From positions 2,232,001 through 2,296,000 of the forward strand of contig NC_037311.1 in NCBI RefSeq assembly GCF_000143535.2: 64,000 bases of DNA, read 5' to 3'. The notes under the pieces were generated by a model. The model saw only the letters and a list, made by a program, of their open reading frames with translations, did no database searches and was not told the origin of the DNA. Both the position numbers and the translations under genes were made by a program. Positions 24,404 to 36,523 of the stretch are shown piece after piece; position 1 is the first letter of the stretch, and each line of letters opens with the position of its first letter. The DNA is from Botrytis cinerea B05.10 (taxonomy: Eukaryota > Ascomycota > Leotiomycetes > Helotiales > Sclerotiniaceae).

Positions 24404-25338
24404 ATGTCGTCTCCCACAATTAGACTACTACCCCGCCATCTACGGCCTCTCACCAAACAATACAATCACGCAAGCCCAATTTCTCTCTCTGCCAAATCTT
24501 ATCATTCATACGACCGCCCCTCTCCCTCAGATTCTCCCTTTCCGCCCACCGAAACAAGTATTCTCCGCGCCGCCCTTCCGCACATCCCTACTCACGGCTT
24601 CACTCTTAATACTCTTTCTCTCGGCGCCCAAGATGTCGGTTATATACCTGCCGCTACGAATCTTTTTCCAAAAGGGGCATTTAGTCTAGCACATTACCAT
24701 TTGTACACCCAAAGAATAGCTTTGAAGAATCACACAGAACTCATTGCTCCACCTCTAGAAAATGAAGGAGGGGAACCGCCAAAGGGAGTGGGAAGGAGAG
24801 TCAAGGCATTGACGTGGGAGAGATTGATGGGAAACAAAGATGTGATTCATAAATGGCAGGAGGTTCGTAAATTCTAGCTCAGACTTTTGTTGTTACATTC
24901 CACAAGAAACCAAAAACCGCCTCCAAAACACCTTCAAAATTCCCATCTTCTAAATCCAATCCAAAAATTCACATATATCCATACCCCAACTAACACCCCT
25001 CCTAGGCTCAGAGTCTCCTCACGCTACCAACCAATCTCCCCACTTCTCTCCGCGAACTTCATTCCCTCTCCGACGAGATCTGGTTTCTATCCGGCGACAT
25101 CTCAGTCGACAGTTCCTGGTATACCAAGCGAGCCAGTCTTTCCACCATCTACGCCACTACCGAATTATACATGACGACAGATAAATCTGAAGGCTTCAAA
25201 GATACTCGCGAGTTCTTGGAGAGAAGATTTAGGGACTCACAGGTGCTTGGAGGAGTTGTTGGGGGGATTAGTCAATGGGTGGGTTTCACGGCGATGGCGG
25301 GAGTTAATGTTTTGAGGAGTAAGGGGATGAGGATTTAG
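24404..25338 (+). CDS. COQ9: COQ9, ubiquinone biosynthesis lipid-binding protein
   Basis: Coq9 binds lipids at the mitochondrial inner membrane and presents quinone intermediates to Coq7 in the CoQ synthome. Exon 1 is 24404-24862 and exon 2 is 25006-25338, split by a 143-nt intron, giving 263 residues. The N-terminus MSSPTIRLLPRHLRPLTKQY is a basic, Ser/Thr-rich presequence. The TetR-like fold region has ILRAALPHIPTHGFT, LGAQDVGYIPAATNLFPKG, and after the intron SLLTLPTNLPTSLRELHSLS DEIWFLSGD. The membrane-binding helix near ATTELYMTTDKSEGFKDTRE FLERR is present, and a C-terminal hydrophobic segment (GGVVGGISQWVGFTAMAGVN) follows. The start is the ATG that gives the presequence; an upstream non-ATG extension is not needed. 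Confidence 0.93.
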
Positions 25339-25631
25339 TGGATGCTTTATATGAGATAGAGGAATAGGTTTTGATTTTCATATAGCATGGAATGGAATGG
25401 TAGGAGAGAATAGAAAGATCAAAAATTAGGTCATGTATTCAGATCCATGTTATTTTAACATCAAAATTGCCACCCATAGCAGCCACATGGGCACTACCAT
25501 ACCTGGATTCAAGGACCAGTGTACACCATAACGCCATATCTTCGTAAGACATAGCACCAAATATTTCCCCGCCATGATTTTACAATTCCCCAGCACCTTT
25601 TAGAAGCGAACTAAATTACAGTAAAAGTCGA
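25339..25631. other. Convergent 3' region, COQ9 and SMC6
   Basis: 293 bp between two convergent stop codons, A/T-rich, presumably both 3' UTRs and poly(A) signals. No gene seen. Confidence 0.5.
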
Positions 25632-28600
25632 TTAAGCAGGATTTATCATCTCGGGAATAGATTTCTGTAATCTGTCTCTTGGAGCTTTAAGTCTATTGTA
25701 CGTCAGTAGCAAGATCTAGATATCGGACTAGCGATGGAGAGACTTACTTGAAAATTGACACATCAGGATGGTTGTCAACGCCAGCTCCCAAGGCTTTGGG
25801 TGTGATCAAGATAAATTGCCTGCCAACGGCGCGTCGAGCAGCGCTGATCTATGGACTGATTAGCATATGGATTTTTTGGGGGGTGAGTTTGTCGTAACTT
25901 ACAATCATCTTGGTGCTCACATCCCGATTAACATCATCCATGAAAACGTCGAACTCATCCAAACAGCGAAGAGGGGCACCCATAGCTTCCCAGAGAGAGA
26001 GAAGTAGGCAGATAGACGAAAATGATTTTTCTCCTCCCGAGAGTGTCTTGGTTTGTCGACCCTTCTTATTATTACTTGTCTCGTCAGGTTCGACATGGAC
26101 ATCCAGTAATCTGTTCTTGTGATCAATCTCAAGTTTTCCCCTGAAAGCTCTCTCACTTAGCAGATAATTGAAGTTGATTCGAGATCTAGCAGAAATATGT
26201 CTCTGGAAACTGCGGTATTGCTTCATACGCAGAGAGAAAGAATGCTTGAGTAGTCGCAGCAATTCTTCCATGTGTTTACGGCGTGATTTAAAGCTCTTCA
26301 GGAGTTCATGGGCTTTTGCGTAGCCATCTATAATTTCTTGCTCTGTGACCCCGAGCTTTCTGCTATACTGACTTAATTGATCCGTAATACTCTTGTACTT
26401 TGCTTCAAGACTAGCTCTGGTCTCATGTGGTGGTACTGGAATTCTGGCACATATCTGCGTTGCCGCTTCAATGTATTCTTCGACTCGAGTTTCCGTATCT
26501 GCGAGCTTGGTTTCGGCTTCTTGTTTCTCCACCTTGTAGGCCTCAGCTTGCGCGATAGCATTATTCTTTTCCCCAAGTGCTATAACGCGTGCCTGTTCTT
26601 TGGCTTTGACCTTCTGGTTTGCGTCGGCAATCAGCTTCTCATGACTTTCAACACGTTTCTTGGCGGCCCTATAGGCGTTTTTACAACTAAGAGACGTTGT
26701 GTTGTACTCAGTCCTTGCAAGAGTAGTAGCGCCATAAGCGTTTTCGTAATGCGTAACATTATCATTGGCTTCCTCCAGTTGTGCTTTGAGGGAATCCAGA
26801 TAGCCATCTTCTATGTCAAGGTTGTTGTATTCATTTTCTAATGATTCGACACGTTCTTCAGCCTTCTGTAGGCGAATCTTTAGTCTGCCTTGGGCAACCT
26901 TGTGCTGTTGGATTGCCCTTTCTACCTCTTGAACACGCTGTTGAGCTGTACGGAAATTGTTTGCAAGCCTCGACTCTTCAGCTTGACAATGTTTCAATGC
27001 TTCCTGTTGCAGGACAATTCTGCGCTCACCATCTGTTTTCATGCGAGGTTTGAATCGGTAGGGTGGTACATAATCCTGCGCACTATTTTGATAGTTGGGG
27101 CCATTGCAATACAGACGAATACCCCAGCCTCTTCTTTGTGGATTGGGGGTGAAGCAATGTCTGACATGCGCGGGCATAGACCTAGGTTCCATGATGCGCA
27201 TTGCTTCTTCTAAGTCGTCTATTAGTAACACCTGATCTATTGCTTGATTTATGATCAATGTATTCCTCACAATTTCACTGTCAATATCCAACATCCTCAA
27301 AATAGTCATGAAGTGCTGATCAGGCTCGTTGTTTGTGATGTCAATGGGTTGAGGATTCGTGATGTAGATTTGGGTTCGGAGTATACCCGTGGAGGATATA
27401 ATTTTCTGTAGCCTAGCCTGGTCTGCTTTATTGGTAACGGCAAAACTATTCAAGGTGTTCCCAATAGACACCTCGAGAATATCCGACCACTTCGGATCGC
27501 GAAGTTTCACGTGGAGACCAATAGGACCAACAGGTTTGTGAAGAAACCCTCGATCTTGCTGTATCCTCCGAAGTAGCTCAGGCATTCTCTGGTCAAAACC
27601 GCGCATTGGATCCGGGCGTTCGTTCTGCATTTCTCTTAGTCTGTTCCTAGAGTTCTCCACTTCCTTTCTCTTCGCAGCTAAAGGCCCTTGCTCTTTTTCA
27701 AATGCAGTTTTAGCAAATTGACTCTTTTCTACCAATCCTTGCATTTCTCCGTAGCTATTCTCAAATTCAGTTTTGGCCTGCGAAGCTTCCGTTTTAGCAG
27801 ATTCAATCTCTGTGAATTTTCGATTGAGAGATCCACCATTTGCATCCTCAATACGCTTCTGCTCGGAATCGATTTCCCCTTGTATAGTTCGAGCTTTTTG
27901 CTTTGCCGTTTCGAGTTCCAGCTTACTCTCCTTGTGTTCCTGGTGAAGCTTTTTAACCTCCGAGTCTGCTTCTTCAGCCTTTGACTTGGCTTCTAGCTCT
28001 TCTTCTTTGATAGGAAGAAGCTCCTCTCCAAGAATTCTTGCCTTTTCGGAAGCTCGCTCAACTGAAGAATCGAGTGTCTGATATGCTCGGTCCTTCTCAT
28101 TTACAATCTTCTCCTTTTCCTCAATCTTTCGTTGTGTTTCCAAAACCGTCCTTTTGCGCACCTCCAGTTCTTTTTCTTGCTCTTCAACTTGAAACCATGT
28201 CAACTGGTTTCTGAGAACTCTCTTCTCAACTCTCATGTCTTGATGCTGATCATAAATCTTCTTCTTTGCCTCTGCATCCTCGGCCTGTTTTTCCAGTGCC
28301 TCCAGATCACCCATGCTTTCATCAAGAAGAACTTCGATCTGGTCACAACTCTCGGAAACAAGCTTGTAATCATTGTCAAGTTGTTCAAGTTGCACTCCCT
28401 TCCTGAAAAAGTCGAACTTCTGAGCTGGGGTAGAAGATGTAATGAAGGTTTTCGCCTCATCTTGAGTAAGAACATTCATTGGGTTATCAACTTGGAGCTG
28501 GAAATACTCAACTATGTCATCCATGTCGCCCTTCTTACTGGATACGATCCCACCAGCTGTGTTCTTCAATTTATAGGTGCTACCACTGCCCGAGAAATGA

Positions 28601-29387
28601 CGTTCAATAATGATCGACTCTCCATATAATTCTGGGCGGTAGGCGTCAGGACCCTGATTTTTCAACCTGACGAGAAGCATTCCCCGATCAGTTCCTGTCT
28701 TGATCAAGCTTTTCATACTACTTCCACGGTTCGTTGCACTGGGCTTTCCACCTAAACAGAGCGTGATGCCTGTCAAAACTGCACTCTTTCCAGCTCCATT
28801 TTCCCCGACGACAAAATTGATAAGTGGCCCTAAGGGAACTTTAAGATTCTTATGGTTCATGAAGTTCACACATTGAATTTCTTCGATGATGGAATTCTCG
28901 GCGGCGCAATTGGTGAGAGGGGTATGTTTTTTGGCAAGAAGTTGCTGAGTGGCAATGTAATCATCGTGTTCGGTGTGTTCCAAATGTTTGAAACCAGCAT
29001 CGCGAATTATTTCGTACTGGGTTCCAGGGGGGGGAGTCATTTCTTCATCGTCATCATCGTCATCATCATTATCGTCATCATCGCCGGCGTCGTCGGAAGA
29101 ACTGGAGGGGCTATCATCGCGGACTTGTAATGATCTCGAGGAAGATTTGCCATTAGAGACTTTGGCGCGTTTGCGTTGCTACGATAAAATGTCAGCATCT
29201 GTGAGCATGAATAGATATCCTGGAGGCATGGCAGAAGGTGGAGGACATCTGCCAATATCCAGCGGCGCAAAAGGGTAGTGGTTGGTGTTCAAGAATTACG
29301 CACACTGTCATGGCGTAAGGCTGAGCTTAAGCTCTCAGTTGCAATAACATCCCCCTCTTCGTGTCTTGCACGCTTTAGAGGAGCCAT
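25632..29387 (-). CDS. SMC6: SMC6, ATPase subunit of the SMC5/6 complex
   Basis: Smc6 pairs with Smc5 and Nse proteins to keep chromosomes stable, acting in recombinational repair and replication-fork processing in the nucleus. Four exons: 29304-29387, 25903-29178, 25748-25848 and 25632-25692, giving 1173 residues. The N-terminal tail has a Lys/Arg nuclear signal and an acidic run of Asp. The Walker A is GENGAGKSAVLTGI, preceded by VNFMNHKNLKVPLGP, which is typical of Smc6. Long coiled coils flank a hinge (about 480-650; PVGPIGLHVKLRDPKWSDIL). The ABC signature LSGGEKSFSSICLLLSLWEA and Walker B CLDEFDVFMDD lie near the C-terminus, which ends LKAPRDRLQKSIPEM. All catalytic motifs are intact. 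Confidence 0.96.
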
Positions 29388-30040
29388 GTGGCGGTTTAGT
29401 TACTCTGGTGAAAGTCAGAGTCGAGTTGTAAAATAAAATTAATTGCGTCGCCCATCTGACGCGTTGAAGATAAGTTACAAACACGCGAGAGCACCTGATA
29501 AGCCTCCAATCGCGGCAGTGAATTAAGCTTTCCAATCAGCGTAAGGTTACGTTGCTTGACTTGCCGTGAAATGAACAATACGGCCAAACTCAATGTGCAA
29601 ATTCCATCCTTATCAATAATTCTTTCATCAAATCTTTCGTTGTCTGATTATCTGACGTTTGAAGACCGACTTACTTCAATCTGCATATAGGTATTCAATG
29701 GGTAAGAAGACATTTGGAATCTTATCAACGGTGCTCAAGTCAAGCAAGGCTACTGGACTGATTACGTTGGATCAAGCCACTCACTCAACTTACTACTTGG
29801 GTCGGTACGTTCTATACGGCAATGCACATTTTGGATTCTGGATTTCTTCAGGAATAATCGACTTACTGCTTACGATTGTGCTGGGGAAAAACTGTGTATT
29901 GAGTTGTGTCAAAATCTTATATTTTTAGGCTGTTCTATCTACATCTCTTTCATTGACGAATGAATTGGCCCAGACTGTTGAAACGTCTGTACCTAACGCC
30001 ATCTATCCCACGCAGGCTGAACTATATTTGTTACAAGTGA
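29388..30040. other. Intergenic stretch between SMC6 promoter and CGS 3' end
   Basis: About 650 bp with the SMC6 leader and promoter. A plus-strand frame at 29659-29928 has no recognisable signature and is probably chance. No gene is called. Confidence 0.4.
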
Positions 30041-32024
30041 TCAAGCAATTGCATCTTCTGCTGCTTTCAATGCCGTCGCAAACCTCGCTTTCAGGTCACT
30101 AGCATCCTCAAGACCAACACTGATCCGAATGAGTTCAGCAGGTATCCCAAATTGTGCCGCCCAGTCTAGTTCCATATAATGAGCTAGGATCACATAAGGT
30201 GAAGTTAATGTGAAGTTGGTTCCCAGACTTGGGCCTTTCGCAGTTTCAATTTTATCATAAAATGCGACTGCTTGAGGCATCTCTTTAAAGGTTAATGAAA
30301 GAAGCCCGCCATATCCTCCGTTCGGTGTACGACAATCGTCGTAGAAAGTTCTAGAAGCGTTGTATTTGGGGTAGTAAACCGACTTTATCAATGGGTGGGC
30401 TCGAAGAATATCACAGATAACTTCTGCGTTATCGTTGATTTTTTCGATTCGAGATACAAAGTGGCGACTGTTGCGTTCCATGAACATAACGTCTTCGGCC
30501 CAGTAGTTATCTTCGTATTCTGTTTTAGCTACAGACTTCAAGGATTGATAGTACTTTCCACCAGTGTTAAAGATGGCGCTTCCACCCATAACGTTGCATT
30601 CTCCCGAGAAGATTTTGGTGAGACTGCTTACGACTATGTCTGCAAATGGTAGAACGTGAACATTGATAAAATTTCCAATGGTCTCATCGACCACCACAGC
30701 AAAGTCGTATTCATCTGCCAATGCCCGGATCCGTTTTAGATCCGGACAATTCAGCATTGGATTTCCTGGAAATTCACAAAATAGTGCGAGATATTTTTCT
30801 CCCGCTTTCAATCTTTTCTCCAAGTCATCTAAATCTTCGGAAGAGCCGTTGCCATAAAAGTTGCAGCCGGGACCAAATTTTTCCAAAATTTTAAGAGTAT
30901 CGACATATGGGAAACCGAAAGATATGCTTTTCAAAGAGCCTCTGCTTTTCAACAGCATCTGGTGGGCGTTATAAATCGAGTTCATACCGCAAGGATAGAG
31001 GTAGACATCGTCCTCAGAAAGCTCGGCGACTCCACGCATATTAGAAGCCATGTCTTTGCTCGGAGTCTCAGACAAATCAACTTCACCAACCAATGAACCA
31101 GCGATCCGACGGCGAATTGCCGATCTTGCATTGTTCACGAAAGAAACGTCAAGATTTCGACCAAAGCGTTCCTCTAGGAACTGCGAGCTTTCCCGAGCCT
31201 CAGAGTTTATCGGCGAGATAGGGGAATGATGGCTGTCGCCCGTACCTGAGCCGTTGTGGCCTCTGGATGTCTTATCTATAGAGCCTTTCTGGTATCTCCT
31301 GGGACCTTTGCATAGCTTGCCACCATCCTGAGGACTTGGCGGGTTTGTCTTTTTCACTAGTAATCCTTCTTGGAACAGAGTGTGGCAAAATTCAGCCCTT
31401 CTGCTAGAAACGCCGTCTCCAGAGTGTTGCCAGTATTGCTTCGCAACCGGGAACAATTCCTTGGCAAACAAGACAGCGGAAATGGAAGGAGAAATCTTGG
31501 TGAGGACTTCTGATGAGGTTTGATTACGCTCAAGGACCAAATCGATTACACTAAGCTGATTTGGAGATATTGACTTGTCCCTTGAAAGCATAAACGCCAC
31601 ACAACTCCTGGCTGTCTTAGGCGATGGGAAGAGCATCGCCTGCTCATTCTGGCTGCCATGGGCCTTGACAATATCATCGGCGAATGCAACGATAAGTTTG
31701 TGAATGAAGAATCTGAGTCACGAGACCAGACGGTGTCAGTTGAGTGAAAAAAGCTGACGAGAGTGCAAGTAAACTGACCGAGGATATCCAGTGGTCAATT
31801 TCCCCATGACCCTTTGGTCACCCTCTTCGTAACCAACATTGTCCTTCCACGTTGGCAAGGAAACACTTGTGGCCTAGAAAAGCATTAGATACATGAATCA
31901 CACTGACAGACTCACGCCCAAAAATCCTTTTTCGCCATTTCCTAACTATGCTCAAACGAAAAGTTGAAATACTAACATGTGGCGTCAAGGCAGGTACAGA
32001 CTCTCCAAGTTCAATTACCGACAT
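30041..32024 (-). CDS. STR2: Cystathionine gamma-synthase (transsulfuration, Str2/met-7 type)
   Basis: The PLP enzyme joins cysteine with an O-acylhomoserine to make cystathionine, on the way to methionine. Three exons: 31977-32024, 31779-31873 and 30041-31712, giving 604 residues. The fungal form carries a long N-terminal region before the PLP domain, here with [29 protein letters not shown] and a Ser/Gly-rich insert at about 165-215. The PLP domain follows with [35 protein letters not shown], and the PLP-lysine segment [20 protein letters not shown]. The C-terminus reads [18 protein letters not shown], the standard end of the Cys/Met metabolism family. The length and N-terminal extension separate it from cystathionine gamma-lyase. 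It shares its promoter with UTP22. Confidence 0.92.
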
Positions 32025-32319
32025 TTTGAGTTTCTGGTGTAAAGACGGGAGGTGACGGTGGAAATATATTAACAAATGCAGAAGCCCGCTCTTTGGGAAA
32101 TTTAACTTGAGAATCCCACTTGTAGCGATGCTTAACAATTGTGCAATCAAAGATCTTATCCGCTATCGGAGTTTCAGGATAAGAGGACTCTAAAATTTAA
32201 GCTTAAATTTAGTGCATGGGGGGGCTAAGACATTTCGAATCTTTTTTTGAAAAATATAATTTTAGTAGTAGGGACAGAGAGACAATTGCCAACATTCGCG
32301 CATCAGCAACATTACCATA
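32025..32319. promoter_or_regulatory. Shared divergent promoter, CGS and UTP22
   Basis: 295 bp between two divergent start codons. It has an A/T-rich core (TTTTTTTGAAAAATATAATTTT near 32240-32265) that resembles the A/T element seen upstream of ribosome-biogenesis genes in fungi. No CACGTG is present, although methionine genes often carry one. Confidence 0.5.
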
Positions 32320-35300
32320 ATGGCACCTCTTACCACGAAACGACGCAAATTGGAACATACAAGCGACGATGAAGCTCCGCAACCCCAAAAGTCAAAGGTA
32401 GACACTGTCGAGACTGAGAATGCTGCGGCAGATGAAGCCTCTTCATCTGATGATGCGGGTGCAATTCAATCGAAACCCAAACATGCGCCTGCAAAACGAC
32501 GACACGATGATCAGGATGCTGCGCTATATTCCGGCGGTCTTTATAAATCAAGCATGTTCAAACTTCAAGTAGACGAGCTGTTGAATGAAGTACGACCAAA
32601 CTATGAAAAGCGCGCTGCTGGAATAAAATCCGCATTACACCAGCTCAAGAATGCGATTGAAGGCCTTGAAGATCACGAACCTCTTCTTGTAAGCTTTATC
32701 TCGAGTTATTGGCCAACGCTAGTCACTTACATATAAATTAGATTCCCGATGCCATTAAATTATTCTCCAAAACTCACAAGATTGCGATACCCTTTCCTGA
32801 TCCTAAGCCCGACAATAATGCGGCCTACAAACTTATATATTCGAAACCATCCGGAATTAATGTTGTTGGGAGTTATGCTTTGGGGACTATGGTCAAGTCC
32901 GAAAGGCCTTTGTGTGTCGATATGATTGTGAACATGCCGAAGTCGCTTTTCCAAGAGAAAGACTATCTTAATTATAGATACTTCTACAAGAGGGCGTACT
33001 ATTTGGCGACGATAGCAGCTGGACTTCATACTTCAATGCCAGACTTGACATTGGAATATGATTTTCTGAATGGGAACAGCCTACATCCTATTCTAGTAGC
33101 TACATGGAAAGCTAGCACAAAAGGGGACCCAAATTCGCGATTTGAGGTACATATTATACCTGCTGCTGCTCGTGGCTGCTTTGCAGAGACCAAGCTACGC
33201 CCTACAAAGAATTCGATTCGCCCTAAAGAGGGGGCAGATAACGACGCCACCACAGCAGAGCCTTCACCATTTTACAATTCGTCCTTGAGCGCGGACTGTA
33301 ACTTCGAATCATATCTCCAAGTGCTTCATAATGCATCCAAGACATCGGAAGGTTTCAAAGATTCGTGTCTGCTTGGCAGAATTTGGCTTCGACAGAGAGG
33401 GTTTGGCAGTGCTATATCTCAGGGAGGGTTAGGACACTTTGAGTGGGCCGCATTAACCGCTCTGCTGCTGAAAGGAGGTGGTCCCAGAGGACATAGCCTT
33501 TTATCCCCCGGATATAGCAGCTATCAAATGTTTAAGGCAGTGGTTCAATATATATCGACCACTGATCTGGCTAAAAAGCCGGTGCTTTACGAGGCACCAG
33601 ATCTCCAAATTGCGAAATCTGACACTCCAGTATTCTACGATGGCCCAAGAGGCGTCAACATTCTGTACAAAATGACGCCATTTTCATACGAGTTACTGCG
33701 TGATGAAGCAAAAACTTCATTGACAATGCTCAATGACTCAACTTTTGATCAGTTCGAGGCAACGTTCATCACAAAGGCCGATCAGATCCTGCAGAAATAT
33801 GACTGCATCGTAAACATTCCTATCCCCGCCCAAAAGGACGGTGTGTCTAGTTGTGATCATAAAATTCATACCACCACTTTTGCGAACCGTGTATTCGCTA
33901 CCTTGAAAGAGGGCTTGTCAGATAGGGTCAAGCTCTTAGATATTAAGGTCACCGAAACAACCCCTTGGTCGCTTAAGAGCTCGGGGCCGTCAACAAGTAA
34001 TGATCAGGCCTTGAATCTTGCGGTTTCCTTTGATCCAGCGAATATCAGTCGTCTTGTTGACCATGGTCCACCTGCGGAAGATAAGAAGAAAGCATTAAAA
34101 TTCCAGAAGTTCTGGGGTGAGAAGGCCGAGTTGAGACGTTTCAAGGATGGAAGTATTCTTGAAAGTTTAGTCTGGTCATCTGGCTCAACTTATTCCATCT
34201 TTGAGGATATTGTCACTTATCTTATGAAGCGACACTTTGGAGCCGAGATAAGCAAAGGATTGAGCTTCATTGGCGAGGGTTTTGAGAAACTACTACCCTC
34301 ATATGGAAATAGCTCTAAAGCTTTTGAAGTCCTCAGACAGGCATACAACACTTTCGAGAAAGATATCAGAGATATGGAAAGTCTGCCGTTGCAATTGAAA
34401 CAACTTTCTGCAGTAGATCCTCAATTGCGATCTTCGTCGATTGACCTTCCCTTGTTTGCACCTAGACAGCCCCTAGGTGTCCCAGCTGATGTGCTGATTC
34501 AGTTTGAGGGATCTGGTAGGTGGCCAGATGACGTTGTTGCCATCCAAAGAACTAAGATTGCTTTTCTTCTCAAGATCGGCGAGCTTTTGGTCGAGTCTAA
34601 CGATAGCATAATCACGAGACTTGGCATAGAGAATGAGGATCAACCACTACAAAATTGTGCTTTCTTGGATGTGTTTTATCCATCGGGCGCCACGTTTCGC
34701 CTTCGAATCCACAATGAGCGAGAACACACACTTCTTGAACGCCAAATCAAAGATAAGTCTAGTGACAATCGATCGCGAGAAGATGCAGTTTCAGCACTTT
34801 CTATCTATAAAAGGTTCAACATCCAGCTCCCATTACATACGCAATCAATATCAACACATTGTACTCGATTCCCTCTTCTATCACCAACCATTCGTCTTGT
34901 TAAGAAATGGTTCGACCGCCACATGCTTTCCGACCATATCAGTGATGAGCTTATCGAGCTTTTGGCAGCTCGAGCTTTTCTGCAACCTTATCCGTGGAAA
35001 GCTCCATCGAGTGTCATGTCTGGATTCTTGCGAACTTTACTCTTCATTTCGAAATGGGATTGGCGTTCGACTCCACTAATCGTAGACTTCACCGGTACGA
35101 TGACAGATAAGGATGTCTCCACATTGAATACCAGGCTGGAGGCATGGCGAAAAATTGATCCAGGCATGAATCGCACTGTTGTATTTGCAGCATCAAATCA
35201 TGACATGACCGGAACCGCTTTCACTGAAAAGGGACCCTCGAAAATGGTAGCTGCAAGAATGACCGCTCTTGCGCGGTCAGCTTGTAAAGCCGTCAAAGAC

Positions 35301-35747
35301 CAAAGCTTGAATTTGGACAACAGATCTCTGTTTGTAACATCCACAAATGACTATAATTTTGTTATTCATTTAAATCCTAAAGCTGCTGGCACCTCGAAAG
35401 CAAAGGATTCACATCGCTTCAAAAATCTTGAAGTGCAATCAGAATTGAGTATTGAAAAGGTCGACTATCAACCTCTGCGAATGTTCAGCGAAGAATTAGA
35501 GAGTCTGTACAGTGGAAGTATTGTCTTTTTCCGTAGTGCAACAGATATCTCTCGAATTGGAGGACTATGGAATCCGCAAACGAATGTATCTAGAGCTTTC
35601 AAGGTGAACTTGGCATATGCAGTAAAACCTGAAGGAAACGATGGGGATGACGAAGAAGCGAAGAATGTTAAAATCAACCAGTCAGCGATGTTGGCAGAGA
35701 TCGCTCGTTTGGGAGGTGATATGGTGTCGAGGATAGAAATTCATTGA
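32320..35747 (+). CDS. UTP22: Utp22/Nrap, U3 snoRNP component of the small-subunit processome
   Basis: Utp22 works in the nucleolus in pre-18S rRNA processing, and with Rrp7 and CK2 in the UTP-C module. Exon 1 is 32320-32688 and exon 2 is 32742-35747. The 53-nt intron gives 1124 residues, close to human Nrap. The N-terminus is basic then acidic and disordered (about 1-75). The six Nrap domains follow: VGSYALGTMVKSERPLCVDM, then LLGRIWLRQRGFGSAISQGG, AELRRFKDGSILESLVWS, RFPLLSPTIRLVKKWFDRHM, and a C-terminal nucleotidyltransferase/PAP-like pseudo-domain. The fold is that of an inactive poly(A) polymerase-like protein. The start is the only ATG giving the conserved opening. Confidence 0.95.
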
Positions 35748-36523
35748 AGGATGACGCTTTTAATACTGTAAGGACATGTAATGTAAGAAGATAAGAATTC
35801 TTAGATGATACCCAAGTATGGAATGGTGCTCATATTTTAAGGGATCACATGGTCTTGAGCAATAGTCGTTGATACCAATTGGATAGCTGACCCATTGGGT
35901 GCAATAAAATTAAAGGATGATAGTCTTGAAATCCATTCTCCATCAGATAATGTGACTTGCAAATAAGAAAAAGTTGAGAAATCTACGTCACTAATGAAGA
36001 ATCTCTTTCCGTGAGAAATTTCCGGTCGAGTAACTTGGAACAGTTGCAAAATAAGCAGCCTATCTTGCGTACCTGGTATTTACATTCTACGTTTCAATCA
36101 CTACAAAATGTTATACTAGAAAAGCTTTGAATTCTAGTATACAGCTCTAAAGCTCCATTTTTAACTTGAAACTAATACACAAAATCCTGTAAAGTCAACT
36201 TCCAAGACTGGTTGGACTCAATGAACTGTTTGAGAGGTGGTCAATTCAAATATGGAAAAAGAAGTTCACCGGGAATTACCAGTCAGCTACAGAGCTCACC
36301 GGGAGCTAATCTGGCCCAAGCATTTTCTAATCCACACCTTCAGCCTTACATTGACTCGCTTAAAAAAAAGTTTAGGTGGGGGTAAAAAAGTTATCGCGGG
36401 GCAATCTATGGATGGAAGATTTTACATATCATTTACCAACTGACCCTTTATTACTCAAGCGGTTCATATTCTAATTATTTCCTCTTACATTCTCCTTGCG
36501 CACTGGTGATAACTTGTGTCACA
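35748..36523. other. Intergenic stretch, UTP22 to TSR4
   Basis: Holds the UTP22 3' flank and the TSR4 promoter. A minus-strand frame at 35837-36049 has a protein-like beta-rich composition but no start and no clear upstream exon. See the findings. Confidence 0.4.

Noticed and set aside
29659..29928. Plus-strand frame with a hydrophobic end in the SMC6 upstream region
   Set aside because: No family signature; composition like translated A/T-rich non-coding DNA.
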